DNA of 64,000 nt from Niallia sp. XMNu-256. GTDB taxonomy: Bacteria > Bacillota > Bacilli > Bacillales > Cytobacillaceae. Positions 26,976 through 34,947 of this stretch are shown here, in pieces. The position numbers were made by a program, and so were the translations under genes. Position 1 is the stretch's first letter; each line of letters opens with the position of its first letter. Location of the stretch: NCBI RefSeq assembly GCF_036670015.1, contig NZ_CP137636.1, positions 3,822,501 to 3,886,500 of the forward strand. Reading direction: 5' to 3'. The notes below the pieces were generated by a model. It did no database searches. It was not told the DNA's origin and saw only the letters and a program-made list of their open reading frames with translations.

Positions 26976-27551
26976 ATGAATAATAAGTATTTGATTAATA
27001 TAAGGACTTCGGCATTGATATCTTATTTTGAAAATGGGTATGAGTATACACAAGTGATTGAAGGTGAGAACATCTTTATCGTTCCCCAATCCCCTGATGA
27101 AATTGTGAAGACCTCTTTCTTACACATTGGATCAACTGTTGAGGGAGCCATCGAATCCGCTCGGTTAATTTTAAAAAAGAAATATATGCTGCCGATTGGT
27201 TTATCCACCAGCCATAATATTTTCCTCATTCGCTGCCATGCTAGACGGAAATCTGAAACCGTTTGGTTGGTCAATTCTCATATTGCTGATGTCACGCCAG
27301 ATCCAACTGATGCAAAAAAGACCATTGTACATACGAAACACGGCCATTCATTGACCATTGATATAAAGTTATCATTACTTCAAGACAAGCGCGGTCAAGC
27401 CAGTTTTCTATATAATGTTCTATTAGAACGCTCGCCCATGAAGTGTTCAATGACCTTTTTATATGAAAAAGATAAGGGCATCCATTTTGTCAAAGGTCCC
27501 GAGCGATTGAACTATACGATTAGTCGTGAAGAGAAAAATAATAAGGAATAA
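26976..27551 (+). CDS. ComK-family transcription factor paralogue, copy 1
   Basis: 191 residues from ATG 26976 with AGGAGG seven bases upstream. Alignment by eye with B. subtilis ComK follows through the protein: YTQVIEGENIFIV (SKIIEKDCVFYV in ComK), EIVKTSFLHIGSTVEGA (QIVDRSCRFFGSSYAGR), LPIGLSTSHNIFLI (PPIMVDPSNQIFLF), VWLVNSHI (GWISHVHV) and a GQASFLYNVLLER end (NQVYRTAWLRTK). The Cys and the GSS-GRK motif of true ComK are altered, so this is a divergent paralogue that may bind different sites. A 59-aa gene follows after 32 bases. Confidence 0.78.
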   Translation: MNNKYLINIRTSALISYFENGYEYTQVIEGENIFIVPQSPDEIVKTSFLHIGSTVEGAIESARLILKKKYMLPIGLSTSHNIFLIRCHARRKSETVWLVNSHIADVTPDPTDAKKTIVHTKHGHSLTIDIKLSLLQDKRGQASFLYNVLLERSPMKCSMTFLYEKDKGIHFVKGPERLNYTISREEKNNKE

Positions 27552-27583
27552 TAATTAAACCGATTGAAAAGGATGGCATTAGC

Positions 27584-27763
27584 ATGGAAAAGAAAGCCGT
27601 TTTAGATGAATTCTTTAACAGCAACTTAAGAGATTCAGCATGGAAAATGGTTAAAACGGAAGGATACAAACTGGAAAATCGAGTCGGTCAGGTCTTCTCA
27701 TACGTTACAAAACAAGAGGACACAAAATGGATGTGGGCAGGGATTACTCCCCATGACCCTTAG
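27584..27763 (+). CDS. 59-aa soluble protein downstream of ComK paralogue
   Basis: ATG 27584 with AAAGGATGG upstream. MEKKAVLDEFFNSNLRDSAW start and an aromatic TKWMWAGITPHDP end. Probably co-transcribed with the ComK-like gene, sharing the terminator at 27846-27881. No family recognised. Confidence 0.6.
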   Translation: MEKKAVLDEFFNSNLRDSAWKMVKTEGYKLENRVGQVFSYVTKQEDTKWMWAGITPHDP

Positions 27764-27845
27764 GGATTATGGAGATGAAGAGAGGATTTAAAGAGGAAGA
27801 AATAGGTTCAATACTAACTAGACAGTTGAATAGTTTAGGAGATTT

Positions 27846-27881
27846 AAGAGCCCTGTAACCAGCTTTTACTACAGGGCTCTT
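27846..27881 (+). terminator. terminator of the ComK-paralogue unit
   Basis: AAGAGCCCTGTA / TACAGGGCTCTT, followed by CTAAATC; the T run is weak but the stem is perfect. Confidence 0.7.
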
Positions 27882-27967
27882 CTAAATCACGAGACACAAC
27901 TATTGCAAAAATACAATTTGAAGTAAAAAGGCAGATTGATTTAAAGTAATTTCTGGAAAAAACTAAG

Positions 27968-28078
27968 AAAACACAGGGGCGGTCCAGCAGTTCACCGACC
28001 TTTTCCCCTTTCCACCGAAATATTGTTCTAACACCAATTTCAAAGAAAAGTCAAACGTGAGAACCGTCCTCTTGTCCC
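27968..28078. repeat. decayed family-1 repeat
   Basis: Recognisable GGGGCGGTCCAGCAGTTCA and AAACGTGAGAACCGTCC pieces at the correct relative positions. Confidence 0.45.
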
Positions 28079-28119
28079 TACTTTACTAGACAGCCCAACC
28101 CACTCTGTTTCCCCTGACT

Positions 28120-28908
28120 TTACCCTTTTATATGAGGAATGGAATTTTCCTGCATCCATGAGGCAATATGGTTATCACTGATTTGACTCTCCCACATGGC
28201 CAAAATATGGTCACGAAGAAGCCGTATTATTACTGAATAGCCTGTATCATCATGGTTGATAAAGTTGTATAGAAAGTCTAAGTCTTTGTAATAATCGCTT
28301 TTTAAAGCGTAATCTATATCATCGTGTAGAAAATTAATCATTAAGTATAAGTTTAGTGCATCATCATAGTATTCTTGTAAATTAGCAAATTCTGTTAGAT
28401 TATTTTTTAAAAACAATTGATATTCACTGCTAATATTGCCTATATTTTTAAGAATGAATTCATATTTCTTTATTTCTATTTTACTATTGTCCAGATAATA
28501 ACCGTGCTCTTTATACGAGGATTTTTGAAAGTTGATTGAACTTGCTACAGATATTAACTCTTTTTGATATTCATCATCTATTACGGACCTAATTTTCAAT
28601 AGTTCACCTTCTAGTTTGTTAAAATAATATCGATTATTGATGACGTAGTTTTTAACCATTCGATTCTGATATTTATTATCTAGCTCCTTCTGTTTTTCAC
28701 CCTCCCATCTAAATGTGAGCATCAGTGCTATAAACGTAAAAAACCCCCCAATTAGTCCACCAAAAATATTCCCATATAAGGTAAACCAATCACTGGTTTT
28801 ACCTCTTGCATAACCGCTATCCCAAAGAAAAAATATATTAAAAATAATAGGAATAAATATAAGTGTAACGATTAATGTCATAACTACAAATAATGGGCTC
28901 ATTTTCAT
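28120..28908 (-). CDS. two-span membrane protein with cytoplasmic helical domain, possible abortive-infection type
   Basis: 262 residues, ATG preceded by GAGGGAAG. Two N-terminal membrane helices (about 7-28 and 47-66) separated by a short loop with SDWFTLYGN, then a ~190-residue charged helical domain. The layout (two spans, NIFGGLIGGFFTFIALMLTF then helical) recalls proteins annotated as putative phage abortive infection proteins (putAbiC family). I cannot confirm the family by eye. It stands alone between repeats. Confidence 0.55.
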   Translation of the reverse strand: MKMSPLFVVMTLIVTLIFIPIIFNIFFLWDSGYARGKTSDWFTLYGNIFGGLIGGFFTFIALMLTFRWEGEKQKELDNKYQNRMVKNYVINNRYYFNKLEGELLKIRSVIDDEYQKELISVASSINFQKSSYKEHGYYLDNSKIEIKKYEFILKNIGNISSEYQLFLKNNLTEFANLQEYYDDALNLYLMINFLHDDIDYALKSDYYKDLDFLYNFINHDDTGYSVIIRLLRDHILAMWESQISDNHIASWMQENSIPHIKG

Positions 28909-29153
28909 AATCTCTTCCCTCTCTTAACCTCTGGGTCAACCTTTGAACAGTACCTCGGCAATCTAACCCCCATGGTATGTCGAATCCACTGTACAACCGA
29001 TAAGTTCGCTTCTATTTCAAATGCCTTCTAAAATAACACAACAAACTTCCAGTTGCTTCGGGCGTAATAGGTACCCAAATATTGCATCTCTGAACCGAGC
29101 CCGCTAACTGATTATACTGACCTTTTTACTGTTCTAAAGTGCGTAATAAACCC

Positions 29154-29625
29154 TTAATTATTTTCTTTTCCGTCATTATGAATGTTTATTTCTTCGTCAC
29201 CAACTGTTAATAATATATGATTGTTATCCATTTTTTTCAGTGTATATGGCTGATTAATCCACTGGCTTCTATAATCCGGAGCATCTTCAATCGTTCCTTC
29301 GAATGTTAATGTTTCAGCATCGAATTTTTCAACTAGAAGCTTCGGGTCAGACTGGCCACCTGGCTTATTTGAAGTGGTGATTCCGATCCACGTAGGCTTA
29401 AGTAATCCATTGGGAGATTCTACCCCTGAATCTGATAGTACATAAAAGGAAATATCATTATCTCCATTATCAGCATTCCATACAAACGGAGAACTTAGCT
29501 GTGGAAAATTTTCTTCATTTTGAATAATGGCTTCAAATTCAAAAGCCTCTTCAAAAGATAAGAGCCCTGTTTCTTGTGTATCTCCTGATAATGTATAAAA
29601 AAAAGTTACTGCTAATATGAACCGT
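29154..29625 (-). pseudogene. exported-protein gene truncated at its 5' end by a family-1 repeat
   Basis: About 155 in-frame codons run from a TAA inside the repeat to the stop at 29154 without any ATG, GTG or TTG near the front. The first residues (ILAVTFFYTLSGDTQET) look like the end of a signal peptide. The rest is an acidic soluble domain (FVWNADNGDNDISFYVLS, QWINQPYTLKKMDNN). The start codon and ribosome binding site seem to have been replaced by the repeat arm. Product unrecognised. Confidence 0.6.
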
Positions 29626-29638
29626 CCCCATGTTTCTT
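29615..29638. repeat. family-1 repeat, right-arm fragment
   Basis: ATGAACCGTCCCCATGTTTC, at the 5' break of the truncated gene. Confidence 0.65.
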
Positions 29639-29661
29639 ATGCAATATGTCAGTTAAAAAAA

Positions 29662-29710
29662 CAAAAAAAAGAGACGTTCCCCATTTATATTTAGGTTAGA
29701 AACGTCTCTT
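29662..29710 (-). terminator. terminator of the coiled-coil gene
   Basis: AAGAGACGTT / AACGTCTCTT followed by TTTTTTTT on the minus strand, seven bases past the stop. Confidence 0.88.
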
Positions 29711-29716
29711 GTCTTA

Positions 29717-30760
29717 TTAATCTTGCAATTGTTCTAAAGTCGTATCAATCGCATCTAATTCAGATTGAGTTAAAGGTTTTTTGTCTTCAGTTGCAGTTTT
29801 AACTTCTTCCAATACTGGTTCTAACTCGGCAACTTTGTCGTTAGCTTTTTGAATTTCGGCATTTGCTCTTTCAGCTTCGTCATTCCAAGCTTTGTTTTCG
29901 GAATTAAGTGCGAAGTTTTCCGCTGCTAACAGACTGTGTTCCCTGTTTAATCTATTATAATCATTATTTATATAATTGACATTGGCTGCTGTAAATTTCT
30001 TATCCTCATTTAAATAATTGGCACTGGCCACTTTTACATTATTATCCAAATTTAAATAATTGGCACTAGCCGTTGTTACTTGATCATCCTCATCAGTTGC
30101 AGCTAATTGTCTTTGAACTTCCTCTAATTCAGCTCGTTTAGCAGCTAAGTCGTTTTGAAAAGTCTCAACAATTGTTGGATCAACAGCGGCAGATTTTCCG
30201 AATTCTTCGAGTTGCTTTTCTAAAGCGGCAATCTCTGTAATTAAATCAGCTTCTAGTAATTGATTTTGGACTTCATTTAATTCAGTTTGCCTAGCATCTA
30301 AATCAGCTTGGAGAGTTGCGATCGTTTCTTTATCAGCAGCAGAAGTGGATTCTAGTTCTGATATTTTCTTTTCTAAAGCAGAAACCTCAGTGGTTAAAAT
30401 CGCTTTTTCAATTTTTAACTGTTCTACTTGAGAGCTTAGATCTTCAATACTACTATTGGCAGTAGAAAGTCTCCCCTCTAAATCTACAACATGGCTATTA
30501 GCATCTTCCAATTGAGCTTTCAAGTCTGCAATTATTGAGTTAGCTTTTTCAATTTCAACATCTGCACTTGTTTTAACCAATTCAATTTTATCTAGTAAAG
30601 ATTCTTCGGACACTTCATATTGTACTACTTTGTCTTTTAATTCATGTAATTGTTCTTTAGAAGCATCAATCGTGCTTGATCCCCCGAATGTTAATCCCCC
30701 TGCTATTGTTGCTGTTGCAACAGTTCCTGCAAAAACTGTTTTGATTGATAATAAACCCAT
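29717..30760 (-). CDS. exported coiled-coil protein with ASANYLN repeats
   Basis: 347 residues. N-terminal hydrophobic segment (TVFAGTVATATIAGGLTFGG) of signal or anchor type. Residues ~35-215 are nearly continuous heptad coiled coil (DLKAQLEDANSHV, SELESTSAADKETIATL). Residues ~228-275 carry three imperfect repeats: ASANYLNLDNN, ASANYLNEDKK and AANVNYINNDYN, flanked again by coiled coil. ATG start with GGAG upstream. Function unknown; the repeats are visible at DNA level as TTTAAATAATTGGCACT. Confidence 0.75.
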   Translation of the reverse strand: MGLLSIKTVFAGTVATATIAGGLTFGGSSTIDASKEQLHELKDKVVQYEVSEESLLDKIELVKTSADVEIEKANSIIADLKAQLEDANSHVVDLEGRLSTANSSIEDLSSQVEQLKIEKAILTTEVSALEKKISELESTSAADKETIATLQADLDARQTELNEVQNQLLEADLITEIAALEKQLEEFGKSAAVDPTIVETFQNDLAAKRAELEEVQRQLAATDEDDQVTTASANYLNLDNNVKVASANYLNEDKKFTAANVNYINNDYNRLNREHSLLAAENFALNSENKAWNDEAERANAEIQKANDKVAELEPVLEEVKTATEDKKPLTQSELDAIDTTLEQLQD

Positions 30761-30900
30761 TATGTACGCTCCTCCAATTTATTAGTTTTATAGGTCTCTT
30801 TGCCCATAGTTTACTATATTACAACAATATGACTAACGTTTCAATATAGTAAAATATGAATATACAAATATTACATATAGACAATTTCAATTTACCTTTC

Positions 30901-31120
30901 TTAATCGACCGTGTACCATTGCGTTTTAATTAGTTTCATCCAGTTATAGTTGGCAGAAATAAGATCCCCCGCTTCTTCCATACAAGAAAACTCCGCATTA
31001 CCTTCATCAGACCAAAACGAGAACGGTTGCTGCCAATCTTTATAGATATTGAAGATCCACTTCCTGCCGTCTATATTATGCGGACTCGTAACTAGCCAAT
31101 AATGAACCTTCTATTTAAGG
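30901..31120 (-). pseudogene. fragment of a phage-type replication initiator gene
   Basis: Conceptual translation (VHYWLVTS, RKWIFNIYKDWQQ, EEAGDLISANYNWMKL) closely matches the winged-helix domain of the intact initiator at 51128-51871 (VHYWLVTS, RRWIFNTYKDWQQ, EEAGYLISANYNRMKL). Both ends are missing; it stops in TAA at 30901. A second, older copy of the replication module was present once. Confidence 0.8.
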
Positions 31121-31139
31121 CGGGGCGTTCCGACCATCC

Positions 31140-31740
31140 CCTCAATAATTCAGCCCCCTCTTTGGTACCCCATCTAATTCAAATATAAGGATGGCCCTAC
31201 TCAATACTAACATTGTCAAGAGTCAAAATTTATGGAAAATTATCTATTTTTTAACAATCGTATATTAAATAGATAGGTTTCAATGTATAATTAATAATAT
31301 AAAACAGTGAAAAGTGAAATAATTAATTTTATAAAGAGGGGGGATCTGTGTGCCTCTAATTGAAATGAAGGAAATTGTAACTCCTCTGAAACTTTTGGGA
31401 ATTAAATTGTTTAAATCACGAGAAGGCCAGCTTTTTATAAAGGTTTGGAGATCTCATCGAAAAAGAATTTTTTAATAGACTGCAATCTTTTTTGACCATT
31501 TCAATCATGAAATGGTCATTCTGTTTATTCGTGGCGTCACGGTGATCCCCATATGACAAAAGGCCCTACGTGGATTTTTCCAGAGGACCTATTTGTATTT
31601 TAAATTTTTTTGGTATTAATATAAGTTATCTGCGGAGGTAAACCATGGCACCATACCGTTCTACGGCAACTCCCTCACAGATTTAAATGATCTACAAACT
31701 TCGTGTAGTTTCGGGTGGTCACAGGCATGAAAATAAATAT
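31140..31740 (+). repeat. peptide cassette, copy 1 of a ~600-bp duplicated unit
   Basis: Shares upstream blocks (CAATAATTCAGCCCC, CAATGTATAATTAATAAT, CAGTGAAAAGTGAA), one peptide gene, a GACCATTTC/GAAATGGTC hairpin (31494-31517) and a downstream AATGATCTACAAACTTCG block with copies at about 37690-38290 and 38320-38920. Confidence 0.75.
31350..31475 (+). CDS. MPLIEM-family cationic peptide, copy 1
   Basis: 41 residues, GTG start at 31350 behind AGAGGGGGG. Begins MPLIEMKEIVTPLKLLG, then IKLFKSREGQLFIKVW, with a basic end RSHRKRIF. Net strongly positive; the first half is an amphipathic helix, the FIKVW part beta-like. No signal peptide or Cys. Three close paralogues lie in this window (37905, 38531, 55505). 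The near-identical middle with varied last eight residues shows it is translated and under selection. Function unknown; regulatory, signalling or antimicrobial peptide are open options. Confidence 0.72.
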   Translation: MPLIEMKEIVTPLKLLGIKLFKSREGQLFIKVWRSHRKRIF

Positions 31741-31996
31741 CTCAATCTTTTTACTACATAGTAAAAAATATTACTAACATTTAAAATATTATATATTTTC
31801 GCAGGAAAAAGGTGCCAAATACATTTACATTCCCCTCTTCTTTTTCTCCTACTTTATCCTTTCTATTTACTGATATCATGATGTTTTATTCATCACATCC
31901 ACCTTAATAATATTAAATCTATTAATAACATTTTATTAACATTCGAAATGTATCCTTTAAATGTCAACGATTTGTACATAACAAGGAGGAATTGAA
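31476..31996. other. intergenic: cassette 3' part and leader of the EEP gene
   Basis: Hairpin GACCATTTC-aatcat-GAAATGGTC at 31494-31517, probable peptide-gene terminator; family-2-like CGTGGCGTCACGGTGATCC at 31530-31550; nothing else recognised. Confidence 0.55.
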
Positions 31997-32914
31997 TTGA
32001 AGAAAGTATGGAAACCCCTATTTTTATTGGCGGCCAGTTTACTGGTTTTCGTCAGCGGCTTGTTGTCGGGAGCTTTAACTAGTTTTGCTGCAGAAAACAA
32101 AAGTCCACAAGTGACGGTGGATGTCAAAGCCATGTCGTTTAATCTAAGATACAAAAATAACAATGATCCTTCCCCACACACATGGGACGAACGGGTTCCT
32201 ACGATTAGAAGACTGATTAACATGGAGAAACCCGATATTATTGGAACACAAGAAGTCGTATATTCACAATTACAGGACTTAGAGAATGTGTTACCGCAGT
32301 ACAATTGGGTTGGTTTAGGTCGTGAAGGTGGAAATCGCGGAGAATACTCGGCTATCTTTTATAACGAAAAAGATTACACTGTGCTAGAGTATGATCATTT
32401 TTGGTTATCCGATACACCAGAAGTCATTGGCTCTAAAACATGGGGGAACAATATTCCAAGAATGGTGACTTGGGCTAAGTTTCTTGATAAAAAGAGCAAC
32501 CAACAGTTCTACTTCGTCAATACACACTTTGATCATCAGTCTGATAATGCAAGAGAAAAAAGTTCAGAGTTACTTGTTGAGGTAACGAATGAATTTGATC
32601 CAGAGTTGCCGGTTATTTTAACAGGAGACTTTAATGCTGAACCGGATAGTCTTCCACACCAAATTTTAACAGGTGATGGAGCATTTAATGATTTATGGGA
32701 TACAGCCCAGACAAGAGTCAACGAAGACTTAGGAACCTTTAATGGCTTTAAGGATCCTACTGGCGGAGGATCCCATAAGCGTATTGACTGGATTCTCGGA
32801 AAAGGAAACATGAAAACGAGTGAAATTGAAATCGTTAACTACCAGAAGCATGGACAATTTCCAAGCGATCATTTCCCAGTGATGGCAGACATTACCTTAA
32901 CTTATAACCAATAA
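31997..32914 (+). CDS. secreted endonuclease/exonuclease/phosphatase family protein
   Basis: 305 residues, TTG start at 31997 with AAGGAGG upstream. Signal peptide with likely cleavage after SFAAE (~residue 32). DNase I-like fold motifs: MSFNLRYKNN, IGTQEV (catalytic Glu), FVNTHFDHQ, TGDFNAEPDS and the terminal SDHFPVMADI (catalytic Asp-His). Probable extracellular nuclease or sugar-phosphate phosphatase. Terminator at 32973-33008. Confidence 0.87.
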   Translation: MKKVWKPLFLLAASLLVFVSGLLSGALTSFAAENKSPQVTVDVKAMSFNLRYKNNNDPSPHTWDERVPTIRRLINMEKPDIIGTQEVVYSQLQDLENVLPQYNWVGLGREGGNRGEYSAIFYNEKDYTVLEYDHFWLSDTPEVIGSKTWGNNIPRMVTWAKFLDKKSNQQFYFVNTHFDHQSDNAREKSSELLVEVTNEFDPELPVILTGDFNAEPDSLPHQILTGDGAFNDLWDTAQTRVNEDLGTFNGFKDPTGGGSHKRIDWILGKGNMKTSEIEIVNYQKHGQFPSDHFPVMADITLTYNQ

Positions 32915-32972
32915 GGGTCCGAGAATTACCGTGCGACATTCATCGTAATGGGTAGTGGAAAACCAAACGTGC

Positions 32973-33008
32973 AGCAACTAAACGTATTACTAGTTTAGTT
33001 GCTCTTTG
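32973..33008 (+). terminator. terminator of the EEP-family gene
   Basis: AGCAACTAAAC / GTTTAGTTGCT then CTTTG. Confidence 0.75.
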
Positions 33009-33166
33009 TATTTTCAAGAGGAGACAAAGAAACAGTGAACTATGCCCATAAAATGAACAATAAGATAAAAGGAACCCAAGCTTCTAAGATCCTCCAATCG
33101 GTTTGAAGAAGCCCCTTTTCAATCTCCTTTTCGATAAGTTTGTATTGTTATTTAACAAGTTTTAAA

Positions 33167-33388
33167 TTAATGTGCTGTTGATTCTACTCCATTAAAGATT
33201 CGCTCCGCTTGAATCTCACTACGATCTTCATCTATTTTTGAACGTACTCATTTCAATCCTTCTTGATTAATTCCAAAGAAAAAAGGGTTCTCCAATACAT
33301 CTCGATAGTAATTGCATAATAAAGCCTCTTGGATGAAAGTAGCTGTATCAATGGCTACTATCAGTACCTTTTGAGAACTAAATTGACT
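33167..33388 (-). pseudogene. N-terminal fragment of an IS110-like transposase
   Basis: Reads KVLIVAIDTATFIQEALLCNYYRDVLENPFFF and NQEGLK, then an in-frame TGA and SKIDEDRSE. The pattern (hydrophobic strand, catalytic Asp, short strand, 'NxxEGF'-like end) is that of the RuvC-like N-terminus of IS110-family DEDD transposases. Only the first ~70 codons remain. Confidence 0.45.
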
Positions 33389-33425
33389 AACCTTCCTTGT
33401 ATATTATTAAGATTGTTATATTTGT

Positions 33426-33518
33426 TAACCCCCTCTACTTCATCCTCCATTTTGGAATATAAGATTGAAGTTTTCCGTCAGGTACCTCTATCTTATAACA
33501 TGAAGTAGCTGGGGGTTA
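33426..33518. ncRNA. candidate structured element with nested stems
   Basis: Outer stem TAACCCCC (33426-33433) with GGGGGTTA (33511-33518), second stem ACTTCAT (33437-33443) with ATGAAGT (33500-33506), inner stem TATAAGAT (33458-33465) with ATCTTATA (33490-33497), and AGGTACCT self-complementary in the apical loop. All perfect. Strand and function undetermined; it may be an RNA or the end structure of a lost mobile element. Confidence 0.45.
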
Positions 33519-34049
33519 TTTACATTTTCTGAAAGGAAAAACCTTCCCACATTATTATTATCCTTTACACCATGCACCTATATTCCAAACAGACTAATAA
33601 TATAAAGAGAATCAGTGTCTTATAGTCTGTAACTCGATGGGCTAAACTTGATGCCCATTGCCAATTTTCCTCCCTTATGTCCCTTTTAAATATCTTATTT
33701 ATTAAAGGGCTTTTGACTTACTTTACCACTAACATCCAACTTATTACCTTATGATACCCATTGTTTATGGACGATCGACTTTATTCCTATTTAGATACTT
33801 GCCCATTTTCTCAAAAGAGAACTCTATTAAAAATAAGCGATAACCTATCCCTACAAGCCCTTTTCCCTATTATTTACATAACTGGAAAACATTACCTCGT
33901 TATTCTCGATTCAATATATTTTAATTAAAAACAACAACGTAGTATAATAGTCATTAACAATATTACTATAGTGCTAGGTATATAAAGTACTTTATACATA
34001 TAAAAGCTTAATCTCCCATTAACTTAGGACAGGAGGTAATATCTATTCG
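33519..34049. other. gene-free region and leader of the exopolysaccharide operon
   Basis: No coding sequence seen. The last 120 bases carry the promoter-type block described at 33940-34000. Confidence 0.5.
33940..34000 (+). promoter_or_regulatory. promoter/leader block of the GH16 operon shared with peptide gene 4
   Basis: AGTATAATAGTCATTAACAA then TATTACTATAGTG and GTATATAAAGT. The region at 55428-55475 reads GGTATAATAGTCATTGATAA then TATAATCACAGTG and GTATATAAAGT. The TATAAT is a likely -10. A TATAAAGTACTTTATA palindrome follows in this copy only. Confidence 0.6.
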
Positions 34050-34907
34050 ATGAGACATAATCTACTTTTATTCTTTTTTTGTCTCCCAAGTTTGGTTTTA
34101 TCAGGATGTCAATTTTCACAAGAAAAAAGGGATTTAGATGAAAGTCATGATTTAAAAGAGTGGACAAAACAAGAAACAAAGGTAGAAACATCAAGCATCT
34201 TAACAAAGGAGATCAAGACGTTGGAGAGTGGCCAATGGAATAAAGTATGGGAAGATACGTTTGAAAATTTGGAACAAACTGATAAAAAGTGGAATTTCAT
34301 AGATAAGGGCAATAACTATAATAACGAGCTTCAATATTATAAAAAGGAAAACATGAAGGTAATGGATGGAACCTTGCATATTATTGGTGAAAAAGAATTA
34401 TATAAAGGACATCCATATACTTCTGGGCAAATTAACACACTTAATAAAAAACATATTGAGTACGGGCGAATAGAAATTAGGGCCAAACACCCTGCGGGAA
34501 AAGGACTTTTCCCTGCAATCTGGTTACTGCCTGTAGACCAAACGAAAGGTTTACCTGAAATTGATATTTTTGAGGCAATTGGTAACGAGCCATCACAGGT
34601 TTATATGGTCCATCATACAGGGACGATTGGGAACCTTAATACCACCCATGATTCTTTTATTTTAAACAATATAAATGAATTTCATGATTACGCTCTAGAA
34701 TGGGAGGAGAATGAGCTCCGGTGGTATATTGATAACCAATTGAGGTTTGTTAGTCGATCCGGCGTTCCGAATGAACCGATGTATTTAATTATAAATCTAG
34801 CAATTGGCGGGGATTGGCCAGGGGATCCTAATCATTTAACCGCTTTTCCATCGTCTTTCGATATAGACTTTGTAAAAGTATATGAAAAAGTGAATGAAGA
34901 CGAATGA
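34050..34907 (+). CDS. GH16-family beta-glucanase lipoprotein
   Basis: 285 residues, ATG at 34050 with AGGAGG upstream. Lipobox LSGC (Cys ~20) anchors it outside the membrane; a charged linker precedes the GH16 domain (~60-280). Catalytic motif EIDIFEAIG (nucleophile and acid/base Glu around the central Asp) is intact, with GRIEIRAKHP and the terminal FDIDFVKVYE strand. Hydrolyses beta-1,3/1,4-type glucans or a related polymer. First gene of an operon with a GT2 synthase and a CE4 deacetylase, so it probably trims or releases the polymer those make. Confidence 0.87.
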   Translation: MRHNLLLFFFCLPSLVLSGCQFSQEKRDLDESHDLKEWTKQETKVETSSILTKEIKTLESGQWNKVWEDTFENLEQTDKKWNFIDKGNNYNNELQYYKKENMKVMDGTLHIIGEKELYKGHPYTSGQINTLNKKHIEYGRIEIRAKHPAGKGLFPAIWLLPVDQTKGLPEIDIFEAIGNEPSQVYMVHHTGTIGNLNTTHDSFILNNINEFHDYALEWEENELRWYIDNQLRFVSRSGVPNEPMYLIINLAIGGDWPGDPNHLTAFPSSFDIDFVKVYEKVNEDE

Positions 34908-34947
34908 ACTGGCTTTTTAGTTTAAAATATTTTTTAGGAGAACAATT

